Source: Tretioscincus oriximinensis (taxonomy: Eukaryota > Chordata > Lepidosauria > Squamata > Gymnophthalmidae). From it: a DNA stretch of 64,000 bases. Made by a program: the position numbers and the translations under genes. The stretch covers positions 1,609,811 to 1,673,810 of the forward strand of contig JAJVDF010000261.1 of assembly GCA_022410635.1 (NCBI GenBank), read 5' to 3'. The notes beneath the pieces were generated by a model that had not been told where the DNA came from, searched no databases, and worked only from the letters and a program-made list of their open reading frames with translations. Below are positions 41,190-53,619 of this stretch, one piece after another (position 1 is the first letter of the stretch; each line of letters opens with the position of its first letter).

Positions 41190-42047
41190 TCCGGATTTTG
41201 TTTTCGTTCAAGCAGGAAAATGCGTCGCCGCCGTCGCGCGCGCAACCTGTGCAACACACACACATTTCCAACCTGTTTACATTATTAAACTCAAGCTCCC
41301 GTCATCCCTGCCCGTTCGCCTTGCTGTCTGGTGTTGCTGGGAATCGGAGTGCAGCAGGCGGATGAACTGGCCTGGCCCTAGTGGCCGGCGAGCCGAGCCA
41401 GCTTTTCTATCTCGGCGTGCGTTTTGACAAGCACGCGCGCGCGCACGAATAATCTCGGGTGTTGGGAAAACCCCGCTTCGTTCGCTTTCCAACAAGCCCT
41501 TAGCTGCTTAACTTTGGCCCTTTCGTTCGCCGTACGCCATGACGTTGGCCAGGACGACGACGACGACGACGCTGGCTGGCTGGCGCTGCTGGGCTTCAAG
41601 TGGTCACGGGTTCCTGCGTGGAGCGAGGAGGCGGAGCTTGGGGGCTCGACTCGAGTCCTAGAAGAAGGAAAAAGAACGGTGGGGAAAGGGGAAGGAGGCT
41701 GCTGAGGAGGCGGCGGCGGCGGCAGGGGGGAGGTTTTACGGAATAGGTAATTACGGCGGCTGAGTGGGGCGGGGGGTCGTGTCCTCCTCGCACCCTTCGT
41801 TCCTCCCCACTGGGTCTCGTCAGAAGCCCCCTCAGTCGCAGTCTTGGTGCCCCCCCCGTTGCTCCTGCCCCCCCCTTCCGACCACCGCGCTGCTCGTGCC
41901 CCTCTTCCTGAGGAGGGGGCTGCTGCTCTCCCCAGAAACCTCCGCCAGCCCTCGGTTGGAAGTCGGAATCCTGGAGCCCTCCGGGGTTCGAAGCCTGCCT
42001 GGGGCCGCTGGTTGGGGGCGGGGATCCCCCAGCTCCACCTCTCACAG
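41190..42047 (+). promoter_or_regulatory. MAP3K2: CpG island, probable promoter and 5' UTR exon of MAP3K2
   Basis: Strongly CpG-rich, with GCGCGC runs, (GAC)n at about 41552 and (GGC)n near 41710. It ends at a good splice donor, CACAG|GTAGGC, with the exon edge at 42047. It lies upstream of and on the same strand as the MAP3K2 start-codon exon, with no other gene between. Long overlapping open frames on both strands here are GC artefacts. The transcription start is not determined. Confidence 0.6.
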
Positions 42048-42379
42048 GTAGGCACGGAGACCCTTTGGGCACGGGATGTGCCTCTGTGTACTTTGCACCA
42101 CGCTCAGTCTGGAGGCTGCATCCACACATCGCTTATTTATTCCACCGGTCTTGATATCCCACAATAAAGCAGTGTACGGACCGGTTTATTCCAGAATATC
42201 CATGCTTTGTTGTGGAATAAATATCAGGTGTGTGGATGCAGCCCAAGTTTTAATCAGTCTTCAGTCTTCTTTTCATAACGGAACAAACGCATCTGCAAAG
42301 TGTTTAGTGATTCTCTCCCTAACCCCGCCCCCCATGTTATCTAAACGTAAAGTGGGGTTTTTTGAGTTACAAAACCGAT

Positions 42380-42483
42380 ATAGAAGAAGAAGAGGAAGAA
42401 CTGGGATCTTATACCCCGCTTTTTCTCACCTTTCAAAGGGACTCAAAGCGGCTTACAAGGGTATTTTTGCCTGAAGGATTACA
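42380..42483 (-). mobile_element. SINE family 2 (Sauria-like), 3' part
   Basis: 'cttataccccgctttttctc' and 'gggactcaaagcggcttaca', the reverse of the tail of the full copy at 63494. Broken by a fold-back element end. Confidence 0.8.
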
Positions 42484-42537
42484 TTCTATCCAGCTCCCTT
42501 GCTGGACTTTCTACTAGACTAACATGGCTATTTCTCT
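42484..42537 (-). mobile_element. Fold-back element, constant end only
   Basis: 'cccttgctggactttctact' through 'aacatggctatttctctgaa', followed by GATGATGATGAG. Most of the hairpin is missing. Confidence 0.75.
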
Positions 42538-42569
42538 GAAGATGATGATGAGTTCCAGCTTTATATAAA

Positions 42570-42840
42570 GAAGAAAAACTTGGTTCTTATACCCCGCTTT
42601 TCTCACCTTTCAAAGGGACTCAAAGCGGCTTACAAGGGTATTTTGCCCGAAGGCTGACATTCTGTCTTCCCCACCAGGCTCTGGTGGTTCCCATGTATCT
42701 ACTTGCAGTCAGTTGCAATTTCTTGCAATCCATGCTTTCGAATAGCTGGGTTGGCTAGAGCTACAGGCTAGTGGAAGGTGCTCAACCCTCCCCACATCCC
42801 ACACAGGGCTCCGAAACCCCATCTTCCCAGAGGAGAGACG
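42570..42840 (-). mobile_element. SINE family 2 (Sauria-like)
   Basis: From the reversed tail 'cttataccccgcttttctca' through 'ccaccaggctctggtggttc', 'gcaatccatgctttcgaata' and 'tagctacaggctagtgg'-like sequence. It matches 63494-63785 in reverse and lacks most of the tRNA head. Confidence 0.82.
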
Positions 42841-43906
42841 AATTCCTAAGTGTCTGAGCTATCCGTGCCTGCAATATACTGATGCGGTTTCCCCCCCCCC
42901 CCCACTTTGAAAAATGGACTGGAACTGGGTTAAAAGTTGTGTAAGCACAACAGCCTGGATGCCACAAATTCCATACCTGACACTAGACTTGACATGAAGG
43001 CTTCATTGTAATCGAAGAAGTCAGAACACAGTCCTACATGCAATGCAATATGAAGATTCCATGTGCAATTCTAAAAGACCAATGTCTAAAGTATAGAGAA
43101 GTGTAAGGGAGAAGAACCCTTGACTTGTAATTGAAAGATAAGATTGAAGATTGTGACAGCTTAGAAGAAAAAGGGAGGGGAAGACTAAGCTGTAATGTTT
43201 TACGTTAAAAGTCAATCTGGATTTTGATCAGTGGGATTTACTCCCTAGTGTTTGCATCTAGACTTCAGCGATATTTATCTTGGAGAAGATGTGATACTTC
43301 TAGTGCAGGAAATAGATTTTAATTGCAGGAAGTTGAATTTGAAAAATATAAAAAGAGAAGAGAATCTGTGCAATACTTTGTTCCTCTGTACATACGTAAA
43401 TATCTGCTAAAGGGTAACTGGCAAGTTGACACTATAGTTTTTAAGAGCTACATGCAGTCACAATTTAGAATTGGTTTCGAATAAAGTTAGCCTGAAATGA
43501 AGCTCTGTCTGTGGACAGATAAACTTGAATTCCACTCAAAAGGATGATGCAGAAAATTATGATGGGGTACCATTAGTGGAAAAGCAGTGAAGTTTTAGAA
43601 TTCAGTCGTGAACAATGCTATGTATAGATGGGGTGCCAGCTTCCTTTTTATGTACAGAATTCCTGTTGTATGGTTTTAAGTTGTGTTTCTGCCTGCTTTT
43701 TATGCTGTTTTTTTCACAACGATAAGTGGTTATTATAAAAGCTTGGATGCCCAGCAACAATCTCAACAGCTTAAACGGTATACTCTTCTGCCCAGCCTGT
43801 GTGGGGCTCTGCCCTATGGACTACAGCTCCCAACCTGCACCCCAGCTAGTCCAATCTGTTCTCACTCTCGTCCACAGGAAATATTTTTGCTGCTTACAGG
43901 AAGTTT
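42841..43906. other. MAP3K2 intron 1, unassigned part
   Basis: No exon or known repeat recognised, apart from a C-run at about 42891-42903. Confidence 0.4.
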
Positions 43907-44165
43907 ATTTATTTATTTGTACTTGTACTCCACCCTATACCCAAAGGTCTCAGGGTGGCCAACTATAGGGTGGTGCACATAGCTTTTGTTGCTTTCTTCA
44001 CAACAGATACCCTGTGAAGTAGGTGGATCTGAGAGAGTTCTAAAGAACTGTGACTGGCCCAAGATCACCCAGCTGGCTTTCATGGAGGAGTGGGAAATCG
44101 AACCTGGAGACTCCCAGATAAGAGTCCCACACTCTAACCACTTCACCAAACGGGCTCTCAAGTTG
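43907..44165 (-). mobile_element. tRNA-derived SINE (family 1), near full length
   Basis: Reversed AAAT tail, 'aaaggtctcagggtggccaa', full body, and reversed tRNA head 'ctctaaccacttcaccaaac'. An AT-rich 'taatataataataaaata' stretch follows it. Confidence 0.85.
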
Positions 44166-44634
44166 GCTGTGAGACCCACCTATAATATAATAATAAAATA
44201 TAATATAATAAATAAAATAAAAAATAATTGAATATGGACAATGTACAACAAATGGCTAGTACTATGCATTTGCATGCAGTCTTTTCTATCAGAAACGGAA
44301 GCTATGGCAACATGGTATAAACCAAAAAGAGAACAGGTGTAATGCCCAATAGTCTGTGAGCTATTGATATACGTACTGAAAGCTTATAATATGAGGAAGT
44401 GATGTAAGACTGTTTATTGCACATCAAACTTATTTTGCCCAGAGCTGTGAAGTGAGAAAGTACATGCATACAATTTCTCTAATTTCCTTCAGGGCAAATA
44501 AATTCTCAAGACTTGCCACAGCATTGTTTTTCTAAGATCAAAGCCTAGAGATGCTTGCCACTTCTTGGTAATATTTGTAAAGTTTTCTTTAACCGAAAGT
44601 GCTAGTAAATATTCAAGTTTGGAAGATATCTTAT

Positions 44635-44870
44635 AATGTATTCCTTATGTGTATAAATGGGTACTAGGATGGATGTCTGAATGTTGGCTCCGGGATGAAG
44701 CAACAGGTAGGACTCCTGAAATACCATTTGTAGGGAGTCATTAACAGGTGCATATTTTGCTCTCCTCTGTTCAGGCTGCCCAGGTGCATCTGGTTGGCCT
44801 CTGTGTGAGGCAGAATGCTGGACTAGATGGGCTCTGGCCCAATCCAATATGGCTCTTCTTATGTTCTTAA
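44635..44870 (+). mobile_element. CR1-like LINE 3' end
   Basis: 'ggatggatgtctgaatgttg' to 'ggctcttcttatgttctta', the common terminus, fairly well preserved. Confidence 0.85.
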
Positions 44871-46494
44871 CAGTTTGAAAAACTTGTTTGAGGCATTTTA
44901 TATTTGGAAGTTGTGTTTAGAAGACATATTTGATTTCTGCATTGCCATTCTTGTACACACAAATACAGAGCTTTAGGGGTTTTAGTATTGTTCAAACGTA
45001 CAGCTTCAATAAAGATCTGCAAAAAGTTTTTAAGTAGCTCTTTTTTCTGTTGCTAAGTCTTGTAATTCTAATGCATTTTCAAGCACCAGTTTTATGTGAT
45101 GGTAGTCTTAAGTTTTTTAATAGCTATGTTCTAATAGCAGTAAATACATCCATTTCAATATGGAGTGACTGAAAAGTAAGCTTTACTGAAAAGAGCAGGA
45201 TTTGTTCCTTTGTTCATGTGTACAGTATAAAGTTGCGAATCTAATAATCCAGCTTTTACATGGGTTGTTAAATAAACTGAACAACCCCTTTCTAATTGTC
45301 ATTTTTAACATAACAAATTTGGTAGTGATATTTTTTAAAAAGCTACTAGTACTTTTCAAAATAGAGTTAACATAGCACAATTCTGCTATGTTTAGAACTT
45401 TAGATATGTGATTTTCTAACATGTCATATCAATATTTTGACTCTGTTATCCTCTACTGCTGATTCCATTTTTTGTGATCAGCTAGATAATCTGTTAATTA
45501 CAACATTAATCATATCAAAGGGGAAAATACGCAAAAAATAATAACAACCAGGTGTTTAACCAGGTTTGATAATTATGGTGAATTGATTTTGTTGGTTAGA
45601 TCATTTTATTGGATAAAATTTTAATTGAAATAAATGTATATTAATTCTACTATTTTTGACATTAAGCTATTCTCAGTACATATATAGGTTGATGTAAATT
45701 TATTCTTGAAACAGGTATAAATTAAATCATTTATATTAGTGGGGGGAAAGAACCTTAAAAGTAGTGCAGAGAATATTAATGTCAATGTCAAAAAAGTGTA
45801 TAAAGTGGTTACAAAGAAACTGAAATATGTGACCATTAAGCATCTTAATACTGCAAGTATGCAGGTTAGAGATGCATATGAACAATATTTTCCTTGTTCT
45901 TTTCAATCAAAACAAAACGATATGACATCTATCCTGTCTGGTGTATTAGGGACAACCAAAGTTTTAGAGGTAAAAGAAAACAGAACAAGTATTTCAAAAT
46001 AGATTACAAATAATATAAATATATTTAAAATCTCTTCTCTGTCTAGTGTTAGCACTTTATTTGGGCTAAAAGAAGATACTTCATCTCAAGCTGAACTCTG
46101 TGACAGCCCGTGTTTGTTTATTTATGTTTATTTTGTAATAATAAGTTTCAGTTTATTATTTCAGTTCAAGTGTACTGTTAAATATAATGTTACATCATAA
46201 TATATTTGCTTTGATTTATATTTTCCTGGAGCTTTTATTATTTGTTAAGTATTAGCTGGATCCTCCAAATATGCAAGGATCAAGGCTTGAGGTATTGATG
46301 ATAGAAAGGCTTATGCCAGACCCCAGCTGATTGGTTGTATTCTTGATTTAAAAAAATAAATCTATGCAAAGACGCTTTGTCCAATCCAGAGAGTCCAGGG
46401 GCATTCTTTGACCAGAATGAGAATGTGAGCTACACAATTCTATGAAGAAAACTCCCATTAACTGCAGCTATAAATCCATGGTTGTGGGCTGGTT
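44871..46494. other. MAP3K2 intron 1, unassigned part
   Basis: AT-rich. An 87-codon lysine-rich frame (45739-46002) matches nothing I recognise and has no splice or conservation support visible here, so it is not called a gene. Confidence 0.4.
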
Positions 46495-46760
46495 TAGACT
46501 GTATTTTTGTACCCCACTTTTCTCATTCGAAGGGACTCAAAGCATCTTACAAGCTATTTGTTGCCCAAAGCCTTACATTCTATCTTCCCCACCACGCTGT
46601 GATTGTCCTCATTTATTTAATCACAATTTCTTGCTTTCGTGTAGCTAGGTTGGCTAGAACTGAGACCAGAAGACGGTGCTCACCCATCTCCACAGTTGAC
46701 ACAGATCTTCCAACTTGATATCTCTGCTGAAACACCAGGGCTTTTAATCGCTTAACTACC
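46495..46760 (-). mobile_element. SINE family 2 (Sauria-like), near full length
   Basis: 'gtaccccacttttctcattc', 'gggactcaaagcatcttaca', 'tgctttcgtgtagctaggtt', 'gaagacggtgctcacccatc', then decayed tRNA-like head sequence. Confidence 0.75.
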
Positions 46761-47269
46761 GCACCTCGTGGTTGCACAGGGCAGGACGGCACGCTTTGAC
46801 ATCAACTCCTGTATGACCTCTTTGTATTTTCAGTGTAGAGACAGAACCATGTCTGTGCTGAACATAGAGTGTGAATTTACCCAGTAATAAATAGGTAAAG
46901 CATTCAGAAGAAGCTGACATTCACCACAGGCAGTGGCTGATTATCAGGGGTGATTATCTCAGTGGCCTGTGTATTCAGATCTTTACCATGGCAATCACTT
47001 CACCTTTCCCTCAGCTTATGCCCTGTTCAGATAACTGAGACTACTGAATGGCTAACCCTGAACCAATGCCATTGATCTATTGCTTTCAGCAGGCAGAGGG
47101 GAAGTCATGCTAGGGTGGGACTTTACCAGCACCATTGTTCTATGATGCTGATACCCTGCTGGAACACAGCCATAGGAGAGTAGGCAGGGTTATTGCTATG
47201 AGTGCTTGATTTGGGATGAGTGTGCGGGAGTTGGCTGCTCCCTATCATCCTTGTATCCCAACACGCTTT

Positions 47270-48060
47270 TTAAAGAGACTGGACACTTCTCACTTTCCCT
47301 TTTAATTTTCCTTTTACCATTTTCCACATCTTGGAAAAATTTCCTTTGTGAAAGTTTAAGGTTTCTGTATTAGAACTGCTTGGCAATTTTCTACCCACAT
47401 TCAAGTGGAAAGTTACTGTGTTGTGGTCACTGTTTCCTATAGGATCAGTTACAGTTACATCTTGTGATCCTGTTCATTACTTTGGTCTAAATCCAGGATT
47501 CCCTTTCCCCTGGTTGGTTCTAAAACCACCTGCTCTAGGGAGGAATCTGTTTGTATGTCTAGTAATTTTATTTCTTTTTCTTGAGTTGAAAAAGAGTTCA
47601 CCCAATCTATGTATGGACAGTTTAAGTCTCCCATTATTACTACCCTTACCTTTTTGGAAACTTCATTGAAGTGTTCCAAATGAGTACCGCCTTCAGGTGT
47701 TTGGTTAGGAGGCTGATAGCATACTCCCAATATTAGACTTGTTTTCTGACCTGATAATATTATCCATAGTTCTTTTGTGGATGAGTCTATTTTACCTGGA
47801 AATTCCAGTTCGTGGGATTCTATCTTTTCTTTAATGTACAAGGCTATACCACCACCATTTCGCCCTTTCCTATCTTTTCTGTGTAATTTGTAACCTGGGA
47901 TAACTGTATCCCATCGGTTTTCTTCTGTCCATCAGGTTTCAGTTACGCCAATAATATCAATATTGTTCTTCACTAAGTATTCCAACTCTCCTATTTTTGC
48001 TCGGAGGCTTCTGGCATTTGCCTACAAACATTTATATGTCCTTCTCTGGTGCAAGTTTGA
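47270..48060 (-). pseudogene. CR1-type LINE ORF2 fragment, endonuclease domain
   Basis: On the minus strand a 128-codon frame (47455-47841) carries APE-type endonuclease blocks (GVCYQPPNQ, MGDLNCPYIDW, EPTRGKGILDL). Upstream sequence to about 48060 continues the domain (GELEYLVKNN, IIGVTET, KDRKGRNGGGIALYIKE) but holds at least one stop. It is a dead fragment in MAP3K2 intron 1. Confidence 0.88.
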
Positions 48061-48454
48061 CCAAGTGTATTTGTGAGAAACCACAGTTTGCTCATTATAG
48101 CTTTCTACTTGAATACTACAGCCTGGTTCCCCTACTGATACAATATTGTGTGCATAATTCTGTCCCCTAGAAATTGCATTTACATTTACACTTTCTCGAA
48201 CCGGTATCTACTCAGCTCCTGTCGACTTTCACTCAGGCATCAATTTAAAAGCTGCTTTGCAACTCTTGTCTTCCTTGTTGGGACTCCATACGCACATACA
48301 GAGAGAAAGAGCCACTTTTTCTTACATAGAGACTAGTCAACTGCAATCTTTTTCTTTTTTGTGTGCCTTGATATTTTGGGCCTGTCTGTTTGAATGTCAG
48401 TAATTAGGTTGAGCCTTCTATTTTCTATTTTATAGAAAATACCTATAAAAAAAT

Positions 48455-48540
48455 AGGTCTTCGGGTTTTTTAAATTTACATGTCTGTATCACCCTATACC
48501 CGAAGGTCTCAGGGTGGTTAACAATAAAACCAAATTAACA
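48455..48540 (-). mobile_element. LINE/SINE 3' tail fragment
   Basis: 'tatcaccctatacccgaagg' and 'tctcagggtggttaacaata', the reverse of the common tail. Confidence 0.65.
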
Positions 48541-48864
48541 TATTAAAACAACATATCTGAAAGTAAGGAAGGGAGAATAGTTTTTTCAGCCAAAGGCCAG
48601 GTGTTCTCACAATATAAAGATAAGACAAACATTGACAAAGACTGCTGGTTTGAACCAGGAGTACTAAAATTTTCTAGAGAAAGAAAAAGCATTGGATTTC
48701 TTGTACAGGCTTCAATGCTAGTTGGCAATAGAGTCTTCAGTCTTTCTTTCATCTATATCATCATCGTTCATAATAAAAGAAGACCAGAAAAATGTGTATT
48801 GGTTGAAGCAAATGGAATTCTCATGTACAAATAGTAAGGATATTCTAATCTGACACCTTTGTAA

Positions 48865-49078
48865 TATTTCAAATAAATATCCGTGTTAATCTGTGTCTAT
48901 AAAAATCTAGCAAGGGAGTCTCACAGTACTTTAGAGACTAACAAAAAATAGAATGGGCAACATGAGCTTTTGTAGACAAGTCTACTTGAAGAAAAAGGCT
49001 TCTCTATGAAAGCTCATGCTGCCTTTGCTCTTTCTTGTTAATCTCTAAAGTGCTACGAGATTCCCTTGCTAGATTTGT
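48865..49078 (+). mobile_element. Fold-back element family, divergent copy
   Basis: Two arms ('agcaagggagtctcacagta', 'ctaacaaaaaatagaatggg', 'gcttttgtagacaagtctac') and their imperfect reverse complement to 'attcccttgctagattt'. Same layout as the other copies but clearly diverged, so an older subfamily. Confidence 0.75.
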
Positions 49079-49784
49079 AAGGCTGTTCAATCAATCTGGT
49101 TGTATTTCGTAGATGAAAGTTACAGACAGCAACAAAAGTATAAATTCAATGTAGTCCCTTCCTAACCGTGAAAACCCTGACAACTGTAAACAACCTTCTC
49201 TATTATTCATTATGCATTTATTCTATTCCTTTTAACAACAGAACTTGCCTATGGAAAGAGATTGAATTATTTTTCATTGCTTTGTCTCTATTAGCTACTG
49301 GGCTTTATAGTTTGATACGAACTAATTTAAACCTGAAAATGTAGTATAATGCATGATACAAGCTGATTTGCAGGACATTACGCATACTTGGAAATTGTTA
49401 TTTATTCATTTGTCCATAGCATAGGATGAAAAATCTTAATGATCTCTCCATTTATGCTAAAATAATCAGCTGTTCACTACTGAAAGTTTTTGCTGAGTTT
49501 TACTGTCTTCCCTTTGACAAGATAATTAAGTTGATTAAAAAAATCTAATGCACTATAAAATGTGTTTGAAAAGGTTTTCACTATCCCGTTTTCAATCTAG
49601 ACTCATTGTCTAAAGACTAAACAATATATCTGGCTAATTCATTACTCTGATACAATACAGGTACATTCAGCTAACTCAGATCTATCTTCTAATAACTTGG
49701 CTCTAACTGACAAAATATTATCCCTCAAACTTAACTATGTTATTTCTCACATTCAGTAGTTGAAAATGCATTTCGATTTATTGA

Positions 49785-50085
49785 TTTAATTAATTAATTG
49801 CATTTATATTCCACCCTATACTCCAAGGTCTTAGGACAGATCACAATAAAAAATAAAACAGATTAAAATAGAATTAAAAAATAGAACCATGTCTTCAAAG
49901 AGGAATTTTTTAGCTCAGCCAAAGACGAAGATGAACAGGTGCATATTCATCAGAAGTCTGAAAATGTACAGCATTGGTGCCAGATGTATCTCAGAAGTGA
50001 GAGAATTCCATAATCTGAGGGTTGTGTCAGAGAAGGCCTTCTCATGTGTCCACACAGGCTATTAAGTCATCTGACAGATGATAAG
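49785..50085 (-). mobile_element. LINE-type 3' UTR/tail fragment
   Basis: 'tatattccaccctatactcc', 'aaggtcttaggacagatcac', then 'gagagaattccataatctga' and 'tgtgtcagagaaggccttct', in the order of the partner LINE's 3' region. Confidence 0.65.
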
Positions 50086-50339
50086 ATTGTAAAAAGTCTA
50101 GAACACATGGATAATTTTGAATGTATTTGAAGTAGAATAAAATATCTTCTTTGCTTCTACATTGATTTGTATTTGTTCTTACTGAAGCAGATCTTTTGAA
50201 AGAAAAATCAGCTTTCAGGCAGAAAAATCTAAGAGTTTAGTAAATTCTTGATGACGTGAAGAATTGTAACTGTGAAATCACTTTTGATAATCACTTTTTC
50301 AATCATTTACCTTCTTGGAGTCACATAGGGGAAGAAAGG

Positions 50340-50825
50340 GTCCCAAAATTAGTGGGCCAGAGGTGATCCGACTGAAGTAAATAAAATCATGCATGGGATG
50401 GATAAGGTGAATAGAGAAAAAAGATATATTTTTTTGTCACCCAGCATTGGAACCAGGTGGCAGTTTATGAAGCTGATGCACAGAAGAGGTAGGACAGACA
50501 AGGGAAAGTTATTAGTTGATGGAATTTACTTCTAGACGAGATGGTGTTAGCTAGCAGCTTGAATAGCTTTAAGACAGGTTTAGACAAGTTCATGGATGCC
50601 GGAGGTATAAATAGCTACTAGGATGGGTCTCTTGATATTTGCCTCTGGGATGGAGCAACAGGCAGTGTTCCTGAAATGCTATTTGCAGGGAGAACAACAG
50701 GTGAAGGCTATGTCTTCTTCTGCTTGCGAATCCCCAGGTGCAATTGGTGAGAGACCCTGTGAGGCAGAATGCTGGTCTAGATGGGATGTGCCCAATTCAG
50801 CAGAGTTCTTTTTGTTTAGGTGATA
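50340..50825 (+). mobile_element. CR1-like LINE 3' region, decayed
   Basis: 'ataaaatcatgcatgggatg', 'gatggagcaacaggcagtgt', 'gaggcagaatgctggtctag', same order as the copy at 38083 but more diverged. Confidence 0.75.
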
Positions 50826-52574
50826 TTTAGGGTTTTGAAAACTAGCCCCATCAACCTCTGATATGCCCTGACTTCTTTACACAGGTAATAGTTATCTGCT
50901 GTGCTTGGTATCAATTACCACTTGTAGGTCAATTTGAAAAGCAGTATACTATTGAAGATTTGGTTCTTAGAGTGCTTCCAAACACAGGTTTCTAATCTAT
51001 GGCATTCTGCAATATCAAAGTGATGTCTCAAAACAGTGCTACCAGTATTATAAGAAAGGCATCACAATGCTGGGTTTCCCATAGTAGTAAATCTTTACCT
51101 TTGGCTACCATGGAACCAAAGGGAAGTGGGTAGCCATTTGGCTAGCATATAGGTATTTTAAAGAGCAGCGGGATTGCTTCTCATATCTGGTGAGAATGGC
51201 AAGAGGCAATTGCAGGACATCCTTTAGATTCACAGCTGCTTTTTGCTGTTTAAGGAACTTATAGTCCAGATTTTACAAATCAAATCCTGAATGACAAATG
51301 CTAGATCCATCTTCTTTAGGACACTTTTGAGAAGATTGGAAATTTCTGAAGCTAACACAACTTGCACTTCAAATATTTTTTTTCTGTATGCTTAAACATT
51401 GTAATTCTTACAGTTGTTAATTCTAGCCATTTTATACCACATAATTTTTCAACAGCTAAAGGCAGAGAATAGAACAGACAAATGCAAAAGGGATTATTTT
51501 CTGTGTTTCAATAAAAAAATACGTTCAAGAGAACTCTAAACTGTATCTTCAGAAAGTCATTCTTCTGCTTTGCTGTTAAAAACTAATTACCATGGATACT
51601 TACCTTGGAAAACAAAACAAAACTCCAACTTGTGGGAATTGTCACCAAAGACTTTCTTTTTGCTCCAGACCTTCCAACCCTGCACTGCAGGTGGTGTTCT
51701 GAAAAACATTATACTGCCTCCCCTTCAGTTCTACCATGTGTTTCCCATTAATTGTGAGAAGGATTGGGAAGAAAAATAGAGGGTGAAACGCTATTCACTT
51801 GGCTTCCCTCCTGGAAACTGAACGTAATTTTTTTACCTTGGTAAGGCAAAAAGGAATCAAACTTTGAACCCTGCGCTGTTGATGCTACACATATACATCA
51901 GACTAATTATACTTAAATACACTGGTGGTATAGTCATACTCTTTTAACATGGCCTAAGACTGTTACTCTTCTACTAAAGTTGCAACAACTATATACAAAG
52001 CTGATAATGTTTTTAGTATGTTTATTTTTGTTCTTTGTTTTATTCTTACCCGTCTTGAGCTCTTTAGGGATAGGGTGCAATAACAGTATAAACAAATATA
52101 AACAATATCAATGCTATCAATAGGTAATGGTAAATAAATTGCAAAATACCGGTAATTACAGACTAAATAGTGATGTTTTGATAAAGAAGGTGATGAGATA
52201 GATTTTCCTTTCCTCTTACAGAATACTGAAACTCTAGGTTAACTGATGGTACTGAGTGTCAAAAGATTCGGAATACATATAGTAAACTTAAGCGTTTTGT
52301 CCATCAACGCTTGGTTAAATCACAGAATTCTCTGCCCTAAGAAATCCAGCTCTGTGGATTTATTTCGGACCATTCCATTTGGACTGACCAATTGTCTGTA
52401 TTATCTCACCTTTATAAACAACTAAATAGTAGCTGCTGAAAGGGCAAATTGGGGGATTTTTTTTTTTAAATATTACCGGTAGTTGGCCAATTCTGTCTAG
52501 TGGTGATGATGCCATGATCTTTAGACTTAGGAAAGCAATACAGCCTATCATAGATAGAACAGCACTTCTCTTGA
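50826..52574. other. MAP3K2 intron 1, unassigned part
   Basis: No exon recognised. A weak LINE-tail-like piece near 52020-52110 ('cccgtcttgagctctttagg'). Confidence 0.4.
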
Positions 52575-52700
52575 TAATGTCTCCGAGATGGAGCAACAGG
52601 CAATATACCTGAAGATTTTGTCTTCTGTTCCAGAGTGTCCAAGTGCAATTGGTGGGCTTCTATGTGAGACAGAATGCTGGACTAAATGGGCTTCGGCCTA
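52575..52700 (+). mobile_element. CR1-like LINE 3' end, short
   Basis: 'gtctccgagatggagcaaca', 'gtgggcttctatgtgagaca', 'gaatgctggactaaatgggc'. Confidence 0.75.
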
Positions 52701-53126
52701 GGGACTCTTAAGCTACTCTTCCAATTATCTCTGTTTCTAATAAATTGATGCCTGCATGATACTAAATTAGTTAGACATGACTGGTAAAAAATTTTCTTCT
52801 ATCCTTTTCAGAGTTGTGACTTAATCTGGCCACATGCATTTGATAAAGTCCAGTAAAAATGATGCTGCACTGCTTTTGATAGTTAAGCAAATGATTTTCT
52901 CTATTGCAGCAGTGGAATAACCCTGTTTTCTAGGGTCCTAAATTTCCCAGGCAAGAATTTTTTTAAGCAGATGTATATTACATTTTTTTTTCATTTTTGT
53001 TGCATATGTAACACTTACATTGCAAATACTATAAATCGCTTTAATTACCTGTCCGTTATCTTATTTAGGCTCAGAAACTGAGGCTTTCCTTTAGCATGCA
53101 AACAAGGTCATTTCTACAATGGATGT

Positions 53127-53172
53127 TGTTTCATGAGCTGGATACAGGATGTTGTTCCATGAGCTGGATAAT
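53127..53172. repeat. Short tandem duplication
   Basis: 'catgagctggata' with 'gatgttgtt' before it occurs twice in succession. A second small duplication ('tttagattatcacccat') is at about 53385-53415. Both are in MAP3K2 intron 1. Confidence 0.8.
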
Positions 53173-53549
53173 ACACTGTCCGAAACTGAAAATCATTAAT
53201 TCATATTCTAGACATCAGCTGTTCATTGACCTGATGGGGAAAATGGATTTGCTCACCATTTTGATATTAGCATTTATGAAAATCACAGAATTTATGCAAG
53301 ATTGTTACGTGGTCCTCCTGCTGTGATTACTAAGAAATCTTGTTTCTTTGTGATTTGGACTTTTTGTGAAAGTTCCATGCTTTAGATTATCACCCATTTA
53401 GATTATCACCCATTTTCAACATTCCTGCCTTCACCTTCTGTCTTTACTAGTTATTATTATTAGCAGTTTCAGTTTTGTCATGTTTCTAGCTTAAAACTGT
53501 TCTCTTTGGTTTTGTCATATATCCTTTTTGGTTTGTTTTCTTTTTATAG

Positions 53550-53619
53550 GCAGTAAAGCTTTTCTGATGGGAGAACTATTCTTCTGAAATACTAATTTGC
53601 TGGCTGGATGCCACCATGG
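53550..53619 (+). CDS. MAP3K2: MAP3K2 exon 2 (start codon; CDS 53616-53619)
   Basis: Acceptor TTTTTATAG at 53549. ATG at 53616-53618 in a near-ideal Kozak context (GCCACCATGG). Only four coding bases precede donor GTAAGT. CAG at 53551-53553 is a possible alternative acceptor. Confidence 0.88.

Noticed and set aside
41378..42129. Long overlapping open frames (up to 225 codons) on both strands
   Set aside because: They lie in a CpG island with low-complexity composition, are Pro/Ser/Arg-rich and match no known protein. GC-rich sequence has few stops.
45739..46002. 87-codon frame in MAP3K2 intron 1
   Set aside because: No recognisable domain, no splice context and an AT-rich setting; chance cannot be excluded.
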